Shown here: one piece after another, positions 19,641 to 29,990 of the stretch
How positions within the stretch are numbered: the first letter of the stretch is position 1
Layout of the letters: every line of letters begins with the position of its first letter
Assembly (NCBI GenBank): GCA_905221605.1
Contig: CAJNDS010001112.1
Location: 2,626,472-2,690,471, forward strand
Length of the DNA: 64,000 nt
From: Symbiodinium natans
Taxonomy: Eukaryota; Sar; Dinophyceae; Suessiales; Symbiodiniaceae
Direction of reading: 5' to 3'
Notes under the pieces: generated by a model
What the model was told of the DNA's origin: nothing
The model's database searches: none
The model's input: the letters and a program-made list of their open reading frames with translations, nothing else
Position numbers and translations under genes: made by a program

Positions 19641-20159
19641 GCGCATCCGCAGAGACGCTGAGGTGTGCTCATTGACGGCCCACAGTATGCTTCCAACGTG
19701 GGCTCTGTGCTGCGACAGGCCAGCATCTTAGGATGCCCCCCCCCCCTCCCCCCCACCCTATTGTACTGTAGGGTTTAGGGTTTAGGGATTAGGGTTTAGG
19801 GTTCGCTTACTTCATGATGTCGTGGAGTTGCAAGTATCTATTGTGGTAGCCGGCACGCAGAGCAGGAACACCGAACTCCATTCCCCGCAGCCAAGGAGGT
19901 TTCGTGGAACCTAGCTCCTGGTAGCCCAGTGGTACCCTTTTCCCCTCTTTTTGTTCAAGTTCCTTTATTAAAATTTATAAAGCAAACAACCTAAAATTCG
20001 TGCCCTTGCGTAGCAAGACCCTAGAGGATGGCACGGCAGAGAGAGAGAGAAACAACCTAAAACAAGGTGCCCTTATTAGCCCTTATTATATGATGGTTAC
20101 GCTTCGTGTGCCTCACGAACCCTCAACCGGGACTCGTGCTCGTATTGTTTGCCTCGTAG

Positions 20160-20195
20160 GGTTTGTGTACAGCTGCAAGGCAGGCCTGTGTCAAG
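20160..20195 (+). CDS. Short exon
   Basis: The acceptor is TTGTTTGCCTCGTAG and the donor GTACGAG. The frame reads FVYSCKAGLCQ, with split codons at both ends. No family recognised. Confidence 0.4.
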
Positions 20196-20590
20196 GTACG
20201 AGAAGGCAGAACTAATTGGGGGGTGTCCAGAATTAGGGGTACCTTATTGAAATGCTTATTATACGGGAAACCTACTATTTGGGGGACTATATTGGGGGGG
20301 TCCCCTATGTTCGTAAACTCCCATTTGCAGAACTAGCTGTAGAACTATGCAATTAGTTCGATCTGTCCATCTATCTAGCTACAAAGCAGTACTCTTTGCG
20401 GCTGCCTTGCGGAACAAATGAACCCTTAAAGTGAGACCATATACCCCACACCATTAATTACCATCAACCCTATCAGGGGCGTTGAACCATAAACCCTACA
20501 GGGTTCATATGGTCCCCAAACCCTAAGCCCTAAACCCCAAACCCTAAACCCTAAACCCTATTCATGAGGTCCTTAAGGTGTAGCCCGAAG

Positions 20591-20981
20591 TCGGGATCGC
20601 GAGAGGCCGCAGTGCTGCAGTCGCCCTCCGACGCGCTTGCTGCGGTGCGCTGGGCTTTAGAGGTTTTGGGGTTTAGGGTTTAGGGTTTAGGTTTAGGGTT
20701 GAGGGTTTACTGTGCGGCGTGCTTTAACGTAGCCGGCCCGGTGCTCGAACGGTAATGGTCTCCGACTTTGGGGGGCGGGGGGGCTTCCGTTTAGGGTTTA
20801 GGGTTTAGGGTTCAGGGTTTAGGGTTTAGGGTGGGGGGGGGGGATTCTACTCCATTTCGGGGGTATGAACGCCATGGGATCTCCTGTTTGTTGGAACTCA
20901 CAGGTGCTGCTCGGCTCTTCCCAGTCGCCACCGCAGCCGGCCAAAAGCGCCACTTGGCGGATGCAAAATGTCCGGAGATAG
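20591..20981 (+). CDS. Two terminal exons of an unknown gene
   Basis: The exon at 20591-20662 is exactly 24 codons (SGSREAAVLQSPSDALAAVR, then WALE), with acceptor CCCGAAG and donor GTTTTGGGGTTTAGGG. The exon at 20904-20981 has acceptor GGAACTCACAG and reads VLLGSSQSPPQPAKSATWRM, then QNVRR and TAG. Both are in phase 0. The intron carries TTTAGGG arrays at 20668-20712 and 20790-20832. Confidence 0.55.
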
Positions 20982-21115
20982 TTTATGGAATCTTCTGGCT
21001 GGCTCTTAGCTCAGTAGCAGAGTGAGCACACTTTACACTTTTTGGGATACTATAATCCTCTAGAGAACTGAAAGTGTACACTTTTGGGGGGCTTATGAAC
21101 TCAGCAGCTAAGTTA

Positions 21116-21196
21116 GTAGGGAATGAGGGAATGAGGGCCCTATAGATACCCTTTAAGGGGTTATATGGGGCCCTCATTCCCTCACTCCCTACTAAG
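21116..21196. mobile_element. MITE family G copy
   Basis: Arms TAGTAGGGAATGAGGGAATG and CATTCCCTCACTCCCTACTA. A second copy at 18598-18800 has a CT/TA microsatellite expanded in its middle. Confidence 0.75.
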
Positions 21197-21481
21197 AACC
21201 AGGGGGTATTTCTGAATTAAAGGAGTTGTTTGCGTCTCTATGTGCAACTTGTCCCAGAAGAGGGCCCCGATCAATGGCCTATTTAGGGAGGGGATATGAG
21301 GCGACCACTTCCCTGCTTCCCAACACCCCTAAACCTAGGCCTGAAGCCCTAAGCCCTAAGCCCTAAACCCTAAACCCTAAACCCTAAACCCTAAACCCTA
21401 AACTCCCCAAAGCCCTCAACCGCCATCACTCCTTGGGGTGCTTGTGGGCAAGTGCTTCCAGGCTGGCCTTGCCTTAGGGTT

Positions 21482-21625
21482 TAGGGTTTAGGGTGTTTAG
21501 GGTGTTTAGGGTGTTTAGGGTGTTTAGGGTGTTTAGGGTGTTTAGGGTGTTTAGGGTGTTTAGGGTGTTTAGGGTGTTTAGGGTGTTTCGGGTGTTTCGG
21601 GTGTTTCGGGTGTTTCGGGTGTAGG
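21482..21625 (+). repeat. GTTTAGGGT 9-mer array
   Basis: About 15 copies of GGGTGTTTA with a switch to GGGTGTTTC in the last four. The uniform variant shows local homogenisation. Confidence 0.95.
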
Positions 21626-21708
21626 GTTTAAGCAGCTTGAGCTCGCTACTTTGAAAGTCGGCGTGTCCATGTCGAGAACCCTATAAGTCCTTCACTTAAA
21701 TCCCCGTG

Positions 21709-21788
21709 CCCTAAACCCTAAACCCTAAACCCTAAACCCTAAACCCTAAACCCTAAACCCTAAACCCTAAACCCTAAACCCTAAACCC
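21709..21788 (-). repeat. CCCTAAA array
   Basis: About eleven perfect units ending at the acceptor of exon 21795-21904. Confidence 0.95.
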
Positions 21789-21794
21789 TTCGAG

Positions 21795-21904
21795 TCTTGG
21801 AGGCCAGCTTTCCCTCGGAAAAGTTCCTTAAGAACGTGGTTCGCATTTCGCTGGCAGACAGGCCCGGCAAGCCTGATTCGGACCAGTCGAGTCGAAGGAT
21901 AAGG
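21795..21904 (+). CDS. Exon between opposed telomere-like arrays
   Basis: The acceptor CCTTCGAG directly follows a CCCTAAA array. The donor is GTTTAGGG, the next array. The frame reads LEASFPSEKFLKNVVRISLA, then DRPGKPDSDQSSRRIR. This is a textbook example of CCCTAAA-exon-TTTAGGG. Confidence 0.5.
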
Positions 21905-22593
21905 GTTTAGGGTTTAGGGTTTAGGGTTTATTGAAATTTTTAAGGGTTCAGGTCAGGGGAAGTTTCGAATTTCAAGGAGTTTTTGGGGGTTTTCGTCTCT
22001 AATTTCAAGTTACAGGGGGCTTGAGGGTCTAGGGTTTAGGGTTTAGGGAGGTTTGGGGTCTAGAAAAGTGTGTGCATGTAAGCGCTAGCAACACTCAAAA
22101 CGTGGTCACAATACACCCTCTGGGCACTCGAGACAGTACGTTATGAAATACATGGTTCCTAAGCCGTCTCACATTCGCCCTGTAACACTCAACTAAACAC
22201 TAACCCCAACCCAAATCCTCGCAATCCTTTGTTAACCCTAAACCTTAAACCCTAAACCCTAAACCCTATGAGCCCACCACAAAGAGTTCATGTACCACAT
22301 GATTCGAAACGTGGGCCCCAAAGTCCCCATTTTGGAGCAAGCATTCCCTATCTCTAGGCGCATGGAACCACCCTCGAATTGGGATCATGTACCCGAATGC
22401 CACGAGAACGATCATCCCTTTGTCAGGTACATGAAGTTCAAACAACATAGATCCCCCAAATAGTAGGATTCCCCTATAAGAAGGACCCCAATAAGGTACC
22501 TCTAAACCCTAAACCCTAAACCCTAAACCCTAAACCCTAAACCCCGAATTTCGGAGAAACCCCCTGAAAGAGGGTTTCGGGGGTACAGGCAAG

Positions 22594-22671
22594 CTCTGCG
22601 CCGCGGCGCCGCCCGCCTCGTGGTTGCGCCCGGCGACCCGCGGCCCGCACTGCACGCGCTCCGAGGCGAAG
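22594..22671 (+). CDS. GC-rich exon, 26 codons
   Basis: Acceptor ACAGGCAAG and donor GTGCCGG enclose 78 bases, reading LCAAAPPASWLRPATRGPHC, then TRSEAK. It is much more GC-rich than its flanks. The LINE begins 70 bp downstream, probably within the next intron. Confidence 0.4.
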
Positions 22672-22740
22672 GTGCCGGGGAATGTCGAATTGGGGTTTAG
22701 GGTTTAGGGTTTAGGGTTTAGGGTTTAGGGTTTAGGGGTG

Positions 22741-22768
22741 GCTACGGCTCAAGCCATTTTGGCTCAAG
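22741..22768 (+). other. Tandem spliced-leader relicts at the LINE 5' end
   Basis: GCTACGGCTCAAG (22741-22753) is followed at once by CCATTTTGGCTCAAG (22754-22768). The second is the canonical leader truncated exactly after its internal TAG, the form left when an integrated leader copy is used as a 3' splice site for a new leader. The first ends with the same GGCTCAAG. This suggests at least two rounds of trans-splicing and reverse transcription. Confidence 0.75.
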
Positions 22769-22939
22769 GGTTTGGCTCAGGGATTCAGGATTGGATAGTG
22801 TGTTGTAGTTACCCATGGATACCCAACTTGCTCGGCAATCGGGCAGCCCACGCAAGAGGCCTGCACATGAGGGAGGGGAGATGGTCCTGGCTGAGTAGGC
22901 TCTGGAACCGTTGGAAGTGCTCCGGCCTGGGCATTATCC

Positions 22940-23800
22940 TTGCAACGTAACTTGGGATCTCAGCTGGACAAGGTTCTGCATCAGGGTGAAGAGCTCAATT
23001 CCAGAGTTGAGCATTTAGAGCATCAGGCCATGGCTGACACTGCCAGGATTCAGAAGCTTGAAGAGCAGATGAGTCTGTTACAGAAGGCCATTGAAGGCGA
23101 GAAAGGTAGTGGTGCCTGTGGCTCGTCGCCTCGAAGTGAGCCCTCAACAGCGTTTGCTTCTTCTGGGCCAGGTGTTTGCATTCCCCCTCCTAGTGATCTC
23201 CGAGAAGAAACCAATTTTAATCATCTGATACTTGGTGGGTGGGATCAAGACACTCGCAGAGCTCTGATTGAGGAAGAGGTCCAGCTCTTTATCCAGAACT
23301 TCAAACTGGCAAATATCACGGCCTGAAGCTATGTTGTGGGGAAACGAGCACGAACAGCACATCTAGTCTTGAAACCGCTTCCCGACCGAGATGCGCGCTC
23401 AAGGTTCTTTGACATGCTCCCCGTCGTAAAAAAAAGGATGCATCTGAGGAACAGCAATGCTCTATGGGTTAGCCCTTCGAAGCCTTTTGCTGTGCGTGAG
23501 AAAGGGAAGCTGCTAAGGGCAGGCTTCGAGAGACTTCTGCGTGCAGCAGGCCTGGGTCACGAAGATGAGACGGTAGAGGTTGACTGGAACATGGCTGTCG
23601 CTTGGATTCAGGGAGGGAGGGTTGTGGCCCTGGATGCTGGCAGTCTCCTTGCAGAAAGTGAACAGAAGGTCATCGCTGTTAGATTTTCGGGGCAGAGCTT
23701 GCGGTTGCATGGTGATTGTCGTTTCAACTTGAGCGTTCTTGCTGGCAAGCTCGGTGGCGTGGATGTGGGTCAGCTCGAAGCAAAGCTGAGATCAAACTGA
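22940..23800 (+). pseudogene. LINE ORF1-like region (coiled coil, broken by TGA)
   Basis: One frame continues through this stretch with an in-frame TGA at 23324-23326. Heptad-like segments (LDKVLHQGEELNSRVEHLEH, then IQKLEEQMSLLQKAIEG) predict a coiled coil. A second half (NHLILGGWDQDT, then VGKRARTAHLVLKPLPDRDA) is reminiscent of the RNA-binding half of L1-type ORF1 proteins; that resemblance is by eye only. No ATG start is visible, and the upstream frame is closed by TGA at 22892. It precedes the endonuclease domain in the same frame, separated by TGA at 23798. Confidence 0.6.
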
Positions 23801-26800
23801 CTGGGGGGCATTAGTGAAGGTGCTTCGGTTCAGGGTCCTTTCATTGTACACTCACATTCTTGGAATCTTCGAGGACGTGCCTTGGATACATTCTCGCATT
23901 GGATGGAAGGGCCAGTGACGGAAGCACTTGACGTAGTGGTTCTTCAGGAAGTTGGAGGTCTAGGGAAATTAAGTGCAAGGAGTCCTCAGGACTTGGCTCC
24001 CTGAGGGAGCTCTCGTTTCCCGAGGAAAGCGAACTGGTTGATTATAGGGTTTTGGGAACATGGGAGGGAGATTCGCACCTCAGCCAGATGATTCTACTTG
24101 ATGAGTCCGTGGCGGATTCTGTCATCGCGACTCATGCTGGAAGAAGATGTGTTGAGGTTATTTTCTCTCATCGAATGTTGCCTGGAGTCTTCTTTGTTCT
24201 AGGAGCACACTTTCCGCACAAGTCCTCGGGGGAGCAGTTCTTTCAAGATGCTCTTCTGGAAGTGGAGGGGGCCACGGACAGGGCCTCTTCAGCAGATGTC
24301 ATCATTTTCGCTGGTGACTGGAACTGCCAACAGGGAGATCAGAGATTCCTGGAGCTCACTGCTCTTCTTCATTCTAAGGGTTTTTCTTTGGCTTATCCGG
24401 AGTCAGACACTTGGGTTGGGGCACTGAGTACCAGGCGATATGACTATTTCTTCGTCAAAGTCAAAGACAGGGGTAGTCTGCAGTATTTGGATACAGGGGA
24501 TGTGATCTGTGTGGCAGTCAATGACACGGCCAGACAGAAGCTTGCCAGTGACCATGCGCTTGTCAGCCTGGATCTGCTTCTGGCCCCGAAGGGGCCACGA
24601 CTCCAGAAGCAAAGGGACAGAAGACCCACTGGCTGGCGCAAAGCTTGCGTCAAGACGGAAAACTTTGAAGAGGCTGTCGCCTTGCTGCTCACACCCACCC
24701 TTAAACAGGATATGGTGACGCAGTGGGAAGCACTTCAACATCTTTCTCATCGCTGTTGTGTTGCTAGAGGGTCCCTGAAGTACAATGACAGCCCCTTCAT
24801 CAAAGAGCTTTGCCGACAAGGACGCTGCCTCGTTGAACCCCAAGCCCGCGTTCGCCTCAGCCGAGTGATCTTGGCGCAACGGGCGCATGAACGGCGCATG
24901 TGGTGGGCAGAGTTGGAAAGCATGGCTGGAAATGGGGATGGAAAGGCCATAGCGTTCATCCGAAAGAGGGCTCAGGCCAAGCCTTGTGCGAATGGGTTTG
25001 TTGCCTCAGCTGGGGGTAGGACTAAAGCTGCCAGTCAACTCGAAGACCACCTCAAGGGCGTCCTGGCTTCTGCTTCAACGGGGGAACTTGCCAAGTGTGC
25101 TCAGCTGCTGTCGGCCCTTCAGGAAAAAGCTGAAGGCGTGCCAACGCAACCTTTTTCAAAGCAGGAAGTCAACATGCACATTCAAAGGTTTCTTCATGCT
25201 TGCAAAACCTCTGGCTGTAGTGGAGTTCCTGCTGAGCTCGTCCTAGCAGTGGCCAATACGGACGATGGCATGGCCTTCCTGCTTCGCCACCTCAGTCTGA
25301 TGCTGCAGGATCCAAGTCATTTGCCCAGTGATTACTTTGAGTGCTTCGTGTGCCTCCTGCCCAAGAAGCTTCAGGTCGTTGCTGCTAACCAGTTTAGACC
25401 CATTGCTCTGATGGAGACCATGTTGAATTGTTTGGGGGTTTGGTCTTTAGGAGGTGGGTGACACAGAGCGAGCTTCCGGACAGTCAGAAAGGAGGTCTGC
25501 CTGGGTCGCAAGTCGTCACTTGTCTTTGGTGTGCCCAGCAACTACTCTACAAAGAGTATAGGACAGGGAGACATGGGTTGTGGTTGTTGGAGGATGTCCG
25601 GCAAGCTTTCGATTCCCTCAACCGGTCAGTCATTTTGCAGCACTTATTGAAAGGACCGCCTCAATTGCCCAAGGAAGCTACAGCTATTTACAAGTGCATC
25701 TGCAGTCATATGACCTTTCGCTTTGGGGATGAGTGGTGGAAGCTAGTACCGAACACTGGCACGCAGGGCAGCCTGATCAGCGCAGGTCTCTTTGCGATTG
25801 TGTTAGGGGAAGCAGTTGATCAGCTGTTTAACATGTGGCAGAACAATCGAAGCGTTCGTCCTAGACACAGGGATCATGCTGGTCGTCTGCTATTTGGCTG
25901 GTGTTACGCAGATGACTGCATCTTCAATTTTGACTCATGGAGCTCCTTCAAGAGGGGCCTCTCCGACATCATTGCTGCCTTTGCCGAGCTCGGACTACAT
26001 CTCAATCTTGACAAAACACAGCTGGTAGTGCACCCAGACTGGTATCAAGAGGGGTTGGATTTCTTTGCTTCAGATCCTGATCACCCGGCAACGCAGTGTA
26101 AGTGGGTAACCGTTGGAGAGTATCTCAGGAGACCCCTTAGAAAATACCAAGCAGAGACCTCAGTCAGCTCGTGGGTCTTGGAGGCAGCATTGAAGGCCAC
26201 ACATGCAGGATGGGAGTCGATTGCGAGGCCTTTAAAGGCCTGTGATTTGCGTAGTCCTTCTGAAGCTTTAGTGCTGCTTGGAGTTTCCTGGCCCCCATGC
26301 TTGAGCCACTGCAGTCTGTTCTGCAACCTATCAAGAAGCTCCAGACCACCATGGTAGTGCTCATGCTGAAACTCCATGTTCACCACACCTTGTCCTGTGC
26401 CAGGGCGGTTGCCTTGAATAGGCAGCGAAGACGAGTGGCGCAGCAGTTGTTAAGATTGAATCCTCGCAGACAGTGGGCCTATGCGCTCGTCAGGCGTAAG
26501 TGGACGTACGTAGGGCATTGCTTTCGTAGGCGCACTGAGTCTCTGGAGTTGGCTTCGCTCCATGCGGCTTCTCGCGACGGGCAAGCCCTGGCAGTGGTAG
26601 GGCCCTGGAATCACATGCTCAGTTGGGCTTCGCAAGCTTGTCAGGCGTTGGGTTTGCTGCCCGAGGGGCCAGTTCAATCGGAAGACATCGCTGCATTAGC
26701 GCAGGATAAGATTTCGTGGAATGATAGATCTGACAGATCTGCGTTGCAGAACACTGATGACGTTGGCTACTATCTGCCTCAGATTTGGGAAAGCTGGCAG

Positions 26801-26833
26801 CGTCCTCTGCAGGCGGCTGAGTTTGCAGAGTAG
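23801..26833 (+). pseudogene. LINE endonuclease-reverse transcriptase, frameshifted
   Basis: The apurinic-type endonuclease begins near 23834 with HSWNLRGRALDTF and VVLQEVGGL, then shifts frame near 24.0 kb. It continues with the histidine segment AHFPHKS, GDWN (24313), RRYDYFFV and SDHALVSLDL (24547). The reverse transcriptase follows: FRPIAL near 25394, a frame change near 25.43 kb, motif A LLEDVRQAFDSL, motif B GTQGSLISAGLF and motif C YADD (25905-25916). A last frame change near 26.29 kb leads into a C-terminal region ending at TAG 26831. Catalytic residues remain readable, so decay is fairly recent. Confidence 0.9.
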
Positions 26834-27389
26834 TATATGCCTGTCTTTGTTGTTCCGAACCAGGGCGGTCTCAGGGCAGTCATCCTGGACAGAGAGCTTG
26901 GGGTGGGATGTCTCCAAGTCGATGATTTCCCAGGGAATGGAGAGATTGTGTGCAGACGTTTTCGGGCCTCAGCGGAAGAACAGCGGGGGAGGCAATGCTG
27001 GCAGTCATCAAGTCCGGTTTCAAAAAAAGGGTTTAGGGGGGTTCGGGTTTAGGGTCTAGGGGTAATAAGGATTTAGGGCTTTAGGGTTTTCGGGTTTTTT
27101 TTTGCGAGTTTCAGGGAGTAGGAAAGCGAATGCAAATTTTTAGTGAGTGGAATCGCTGTTCTGGAAGCAGTTCGTGGGAGACCATGGGAACATTGACTCC
27201 TGCTAGCCACTTGTGAGCAAGCCGGTGCATCAACAACCACGTTTGGGTTTAGGGTGAGAGGTCATGGGGCATGCGAGGGGGGTTCATGGGGGTAGGTATG
27301 TACGGAACCTTAGGGAAGCTTAGGGAGTAGTGGGGGAATGTTAGGTTACAACTCCCCTTGAACCCCCCCTCCCTTAAAGATCCAATAAT

Positions 27390-27595
27390 GAACCCCAAAC
27401 CCTAAACCCCTAAACCCTAAACCCCTAAACCCCTAACCCTAAACCCCTAAACCCCAAACCCCAAACCCCTAAACCCCTAAACCCCTAAACCCCTAAACCC
27501 CTAAACCCCTAAACCCCCAAACCCCTAAACCCCTAAACCCCTAAACCCTAAACCCCCAACCCTAAACCCCAAACCCCTAAACCCTAAACCCCCTC
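27390..27595 (-). repeat. AAACCCCT 8-mer array
   Basis: About 25 units, mostly 8-mers with an extra C, ending at the acceptor of exon 27599-27660. Confidence 0.9.
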
Positions 27596-27598
27596 GAG

Positions 27599-27660
27599 GC
27601 TACCACCTCGTGGGCTTGGAGAACTTGGAGGTTCCTAGAGCGCAGATGCCTTTACAGTAA
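27599..27660 (+). CDS. Terminal exon after an AAACCCCT array
   Basis: The acceptor CCTCGAG follows the 200-bp AAACCCCT array. The frame reads YHLVGLENLEVPRAQMPLQ to TAA 27658. It may be the last exon of a gene interrupted by the LINE. Confidence 0.4.
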
Positions 27661-27725
27661 AACCTCCAGAAAGTTGGAACATGGTTTAGGGTTTAGGGTT
27701 TAGGGTTTTGGGTTTAGGGTAAAAT

Positions 27726-27739
27726 GGCTACGGCTCAAG
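27726..27739 (+). other. Spliced-leader-like motif GGCTACGGCTCAAG
   Basis: The motif is identical to those at 22740-22753 and 54150-54163. It lies immediately after a TTTAGGG array and shortly before an intronless reading frame. The preceding bases TAAAATGGCTACGG are the reverse complement of the 5' half of the canonical leader, so it may be a rearranged or fold-back copy. Confidence 0.5.
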
Positions 27740-27829
27740 GGTATTTCGGCTACGAGACCCAACGCGGGTAACTTGCAGGAACAATTCGTGCCAATTTGTC
27801 GTTACATCACTTGTGGACTCGTCCTCGCC

Positions 27830-28489
27830 ATGGTGTCAGACAGGGACATGGGCAAGCTGTATTCGTGCCTCGGCTATGCTTTGCGGAAGGTGCGAAATTC
27901 CAACATCTCGTCCGAAGTGGAAAGCCTTTTGTGGGCCGCCATGAGTGTCCTGAGACAGTCGTCGCTGGATTCACATGCAGGGTGCAGCGTTCACGCACGG
28001 GTTCCCCTCAAGTTGGTTGAGCATCTGACTCTGGTGAATCCTGGGCATGGCGATGCTCAAGCAGACGGCGGTGTTACAGCAGGACATGGCGGTGGCTCGC
28101 TGACAAATCCTGACACGTGCGCATGTGAAAACGAGGCTTTCGTTGCAGTTGGGCATACACACCTGGCTACAGATTCCAGATCGCATAGAGATATTTCAAA
28201 CGTGGGCGCTGGTGCAAATGTGAAGCTCGCAGCCCAGAAGGTGCATGACCGATCGGAAGCCAGAGGTGACGAGCTTACTGCCACGACCGTGGAAGCTATC
28301 CCGTCCTTCATTGAAGATCCGGAGGGCTTTGTGCACAGGTATGCCGCTCTAGCGGCTAATGATGAAGAGGCTGTAAGGGGCTTACAGTCGGTCCTGGACG
28401 CTCATGGCTTATTCGTGCCTGCGTGTGCATTCGAGCAGAGATCCGCAACTATGGAGGCTGTCCGGTCTAGCAGGGGCGTTTATGTGTGA
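27830..28489 (+). CDS. Intronless frame of unknown function behind a spliced-leader-like motif
   Basis: The first ATG in frame is at 27830, but the frame is already open from the leader-like motif at 27726, so the N-terminus may be incomplete. The protein from ATG has 219 residues, ends with TGA at 28487, and has no family I recognise. It is soluble, with histidine- and alanine-rich stretches (GHGGGSLTNPDTCACENEAF) and a helical C-terminal third (VHRYAALAANDEEAVRGLQS). The piece ends near AAAA followed by GGGTTTAGGG at 28678-28691, so leader, frame and possible A-tail suggest a second cDNA copy. It sits 0.7 kb after the LINE and could have been copied by that class of enzyme. Confidence 0.55.
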   Translation: MVSDRDMGKLYSCLGYALRKVRNSNISSEVESLLWAAMSVLRQSSLDSHAGCSVHARVPLKLVEHLTLVNPGHGDAQADGGVTAGHGGGSLTNPDTCACENEAFVAVGHTHLATDSRSHRDISNVGAGANVKLAAQKVHDRSEARGDELTATTVEAIPSFIEDPEGFVHRYAALAANDEEAVRGLQSVLDAHGLFVPACAFEQRSATMEAVRSSRGVYV

Positions 28490-28689
28490 ACCAGTGAAGA
28501 GGCTCTTTCGTCAGTTCTCATATGTAGTCCTGTTTAATCGCATCAGTTCATCATGGGCTCGTCAACTGGCCCGTTTGTCATAGACAAGGGTGAGTTTCAT
28601 CCTGCCCGGCACACGAGATGTTGGGGCTAGGGTGGTGACGGCATCATCCAGGCGAGGACCTTCTGCAAGCCTGCTGCAAAAGGGTTTAG

Positions 28690-29690
28690 GGTTAAGGGTT
28701 TTAGGGCTAGGTGATAGGATGATTAGAGCCGGGATTCCCTTTGGTCTAAATTTTGGGGTGTGGGGGCAAGGATGTTCCAACTTTTTGGAATTTACTGTGT
28801 GTGGGGGGAGGGAGGTTGGTTCAGGGTTTTGGAGTTTAGGGTCCCTACTGTAGGGTTTAGGCAAAAAGGGCTTAGGGTATAGGGTATAGGGTTTCCATTT
28901 AAGGGTTGAGGGTTCTTATTTCGGGTTGAGGGTTTAGGGCTTAGGAGTGGCAATAAAGGTTTAGGGGTTTCTCCGAGAGATGTGACAGGAGCTCTTTTTT
29001 GTTTGCCTAAAACCCTAAGGTTTAGGGTGCACGGTGTGGGGTTTAGGATTTAGGTTTTTGGGTTTATAGGGGGCGGAGTCAAATCCCGAGCCTTAAAACC
29101 TAGCTTGAAACCTTGAAGCTTCAACCCTGAACCCGCCATGAAGCACATGAAGCGCAACGGGCACGGGGTTGGCGGGGGGAGAAGCCGCAGAGTGAAAACC
29201 CTAAAGTCTCACCCTAGGCCCTAAACCTGCACCCGATCTTCGCTCTTCGGAGAGGGTGCTGCAGAAACCTGAAACCCTAAACTCACCATGAACCACAGAC
29301 CCATGAACACAGGAGAGGAGGGGAGGAGCCCCAAACCCACCATGAACCACAGAGGGGGGGTGGGGGATGGGGGTGGGTGCCTGCTCCCCACCATTGGCCA
29401 AGCCCGCCAGGCATGTTCTGGGCCCAGTTACTTCGGACCGACTGTAGCATGCTTTGTCTTTTATGTGTTGAAAGTTTAGGGTTTAGGGTTTAGGGTTTAG
29501 GGTTTAGGGCTACTAGGGTTTAGTATTTAGGGTTTAGGGCTTTCGGTGAAGGTTTTAGGGTACATAGACCCTGAATATGGGCCTTACAAGCTGTCAAACC
29601 TGAAGGGCCCCATCTCAAGGGACCGTGTAACTGCCCTAAGCCCTTAATGTCCCTAAACCCTCAACCCTGATAACCCTAGACCCTAGTAGC
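28690..29690. other. Repeat-rich DNA without a clear gene
   Basis: Degenerate TTTAGGG units throughout. A short frame MKHMKRNGHGVGGGRSRRVK at 29139 and near-duplicate pieces containing CACCATGAACCACAGA (29286 and 29339) are visible. A family-H copy lies at 29566-29640. Confidence 0.4.
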
Positions 29691-29990
29691 CCTAAACCCT
29701 AAACCTTAGTAGCCCTAAACCCTAAACCCTAGTAGCCCTAAACCCTAAACCTTAGTAGCCCGAAACCCTAAACCTTGGTAGCCCTAAACCCTAAACCCTA
29801 AGACTGAGGCTCGCCCATTTGGGCCGCGTCCTTGTCACACCCGCGGCTGTGTTTCGTGGCGGGTGGGGAGGCCCCGGTTTAGGGTTTAGGGTTCAGGGTT
29901 TAGGGTTTAGGGTTTAGGGGTTAGGGGTTTAGGGGTTTAGGGGTTTAGGGGTTTAGGAGTTTAGGGGTTTAGGGGTTTAGGGTTTAGGGT
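29690..29990. repeat. Compound CCCTAAACCCTAGTAG array, exon, TTTAGGGG array
   Basis: From 29690 a 21-22-bp unit (TAGTAGCCCTAAACCCTAAACC type) repeats about five times. After the exon at 29809-29876 come TTTAGGG and then GGGGTTTA 8-mers to 29990. Confidence 0.85.
29809..29876 (+). CDS. Exon-like fragment ending at GTTTAGGG
   Basis: The acceptor is AAGACTGAG after compound CCCTAAA units. The donor is the GT of the next TTTAGGG array. Two frames are open; one reads LRLAHLGRVLVTPAAVFRGG. Confidence 0.35.

Larger units (their letters stand above)
22741..27028 (+). mobile_element. Decayed LINE (non-LTR retrotransposon) with spliced-leader relicts, embedded in TTTAGGG
   Basis: The element starts with a spliced-leader-like pair at 22741-22768, carries ORF1-like and endonuclease-reverse transcriptase regions, and ends in seven adenines at 27022-27028. 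The left flank is a TTTAGGG array (22693-22738). The right flank is GGGTTTAGG directly after the A-run, in the same orientation. It is dead: in-frame TGA codons at 23324, 23798 and 24002, and frame changes near 24.00, 25.43 and 26.29 kb. The flanks resemble target choice by telomere-specific LINEs, but arrays are so common here that chance must be considered. Confidence 0.85.

Noticed and set aside
23324-24004. TGA read as a sense codon in this genome
   Set aside because: TGA ends many terminal exons here and the LINE has other frameshifts, so decay is the simpler account.
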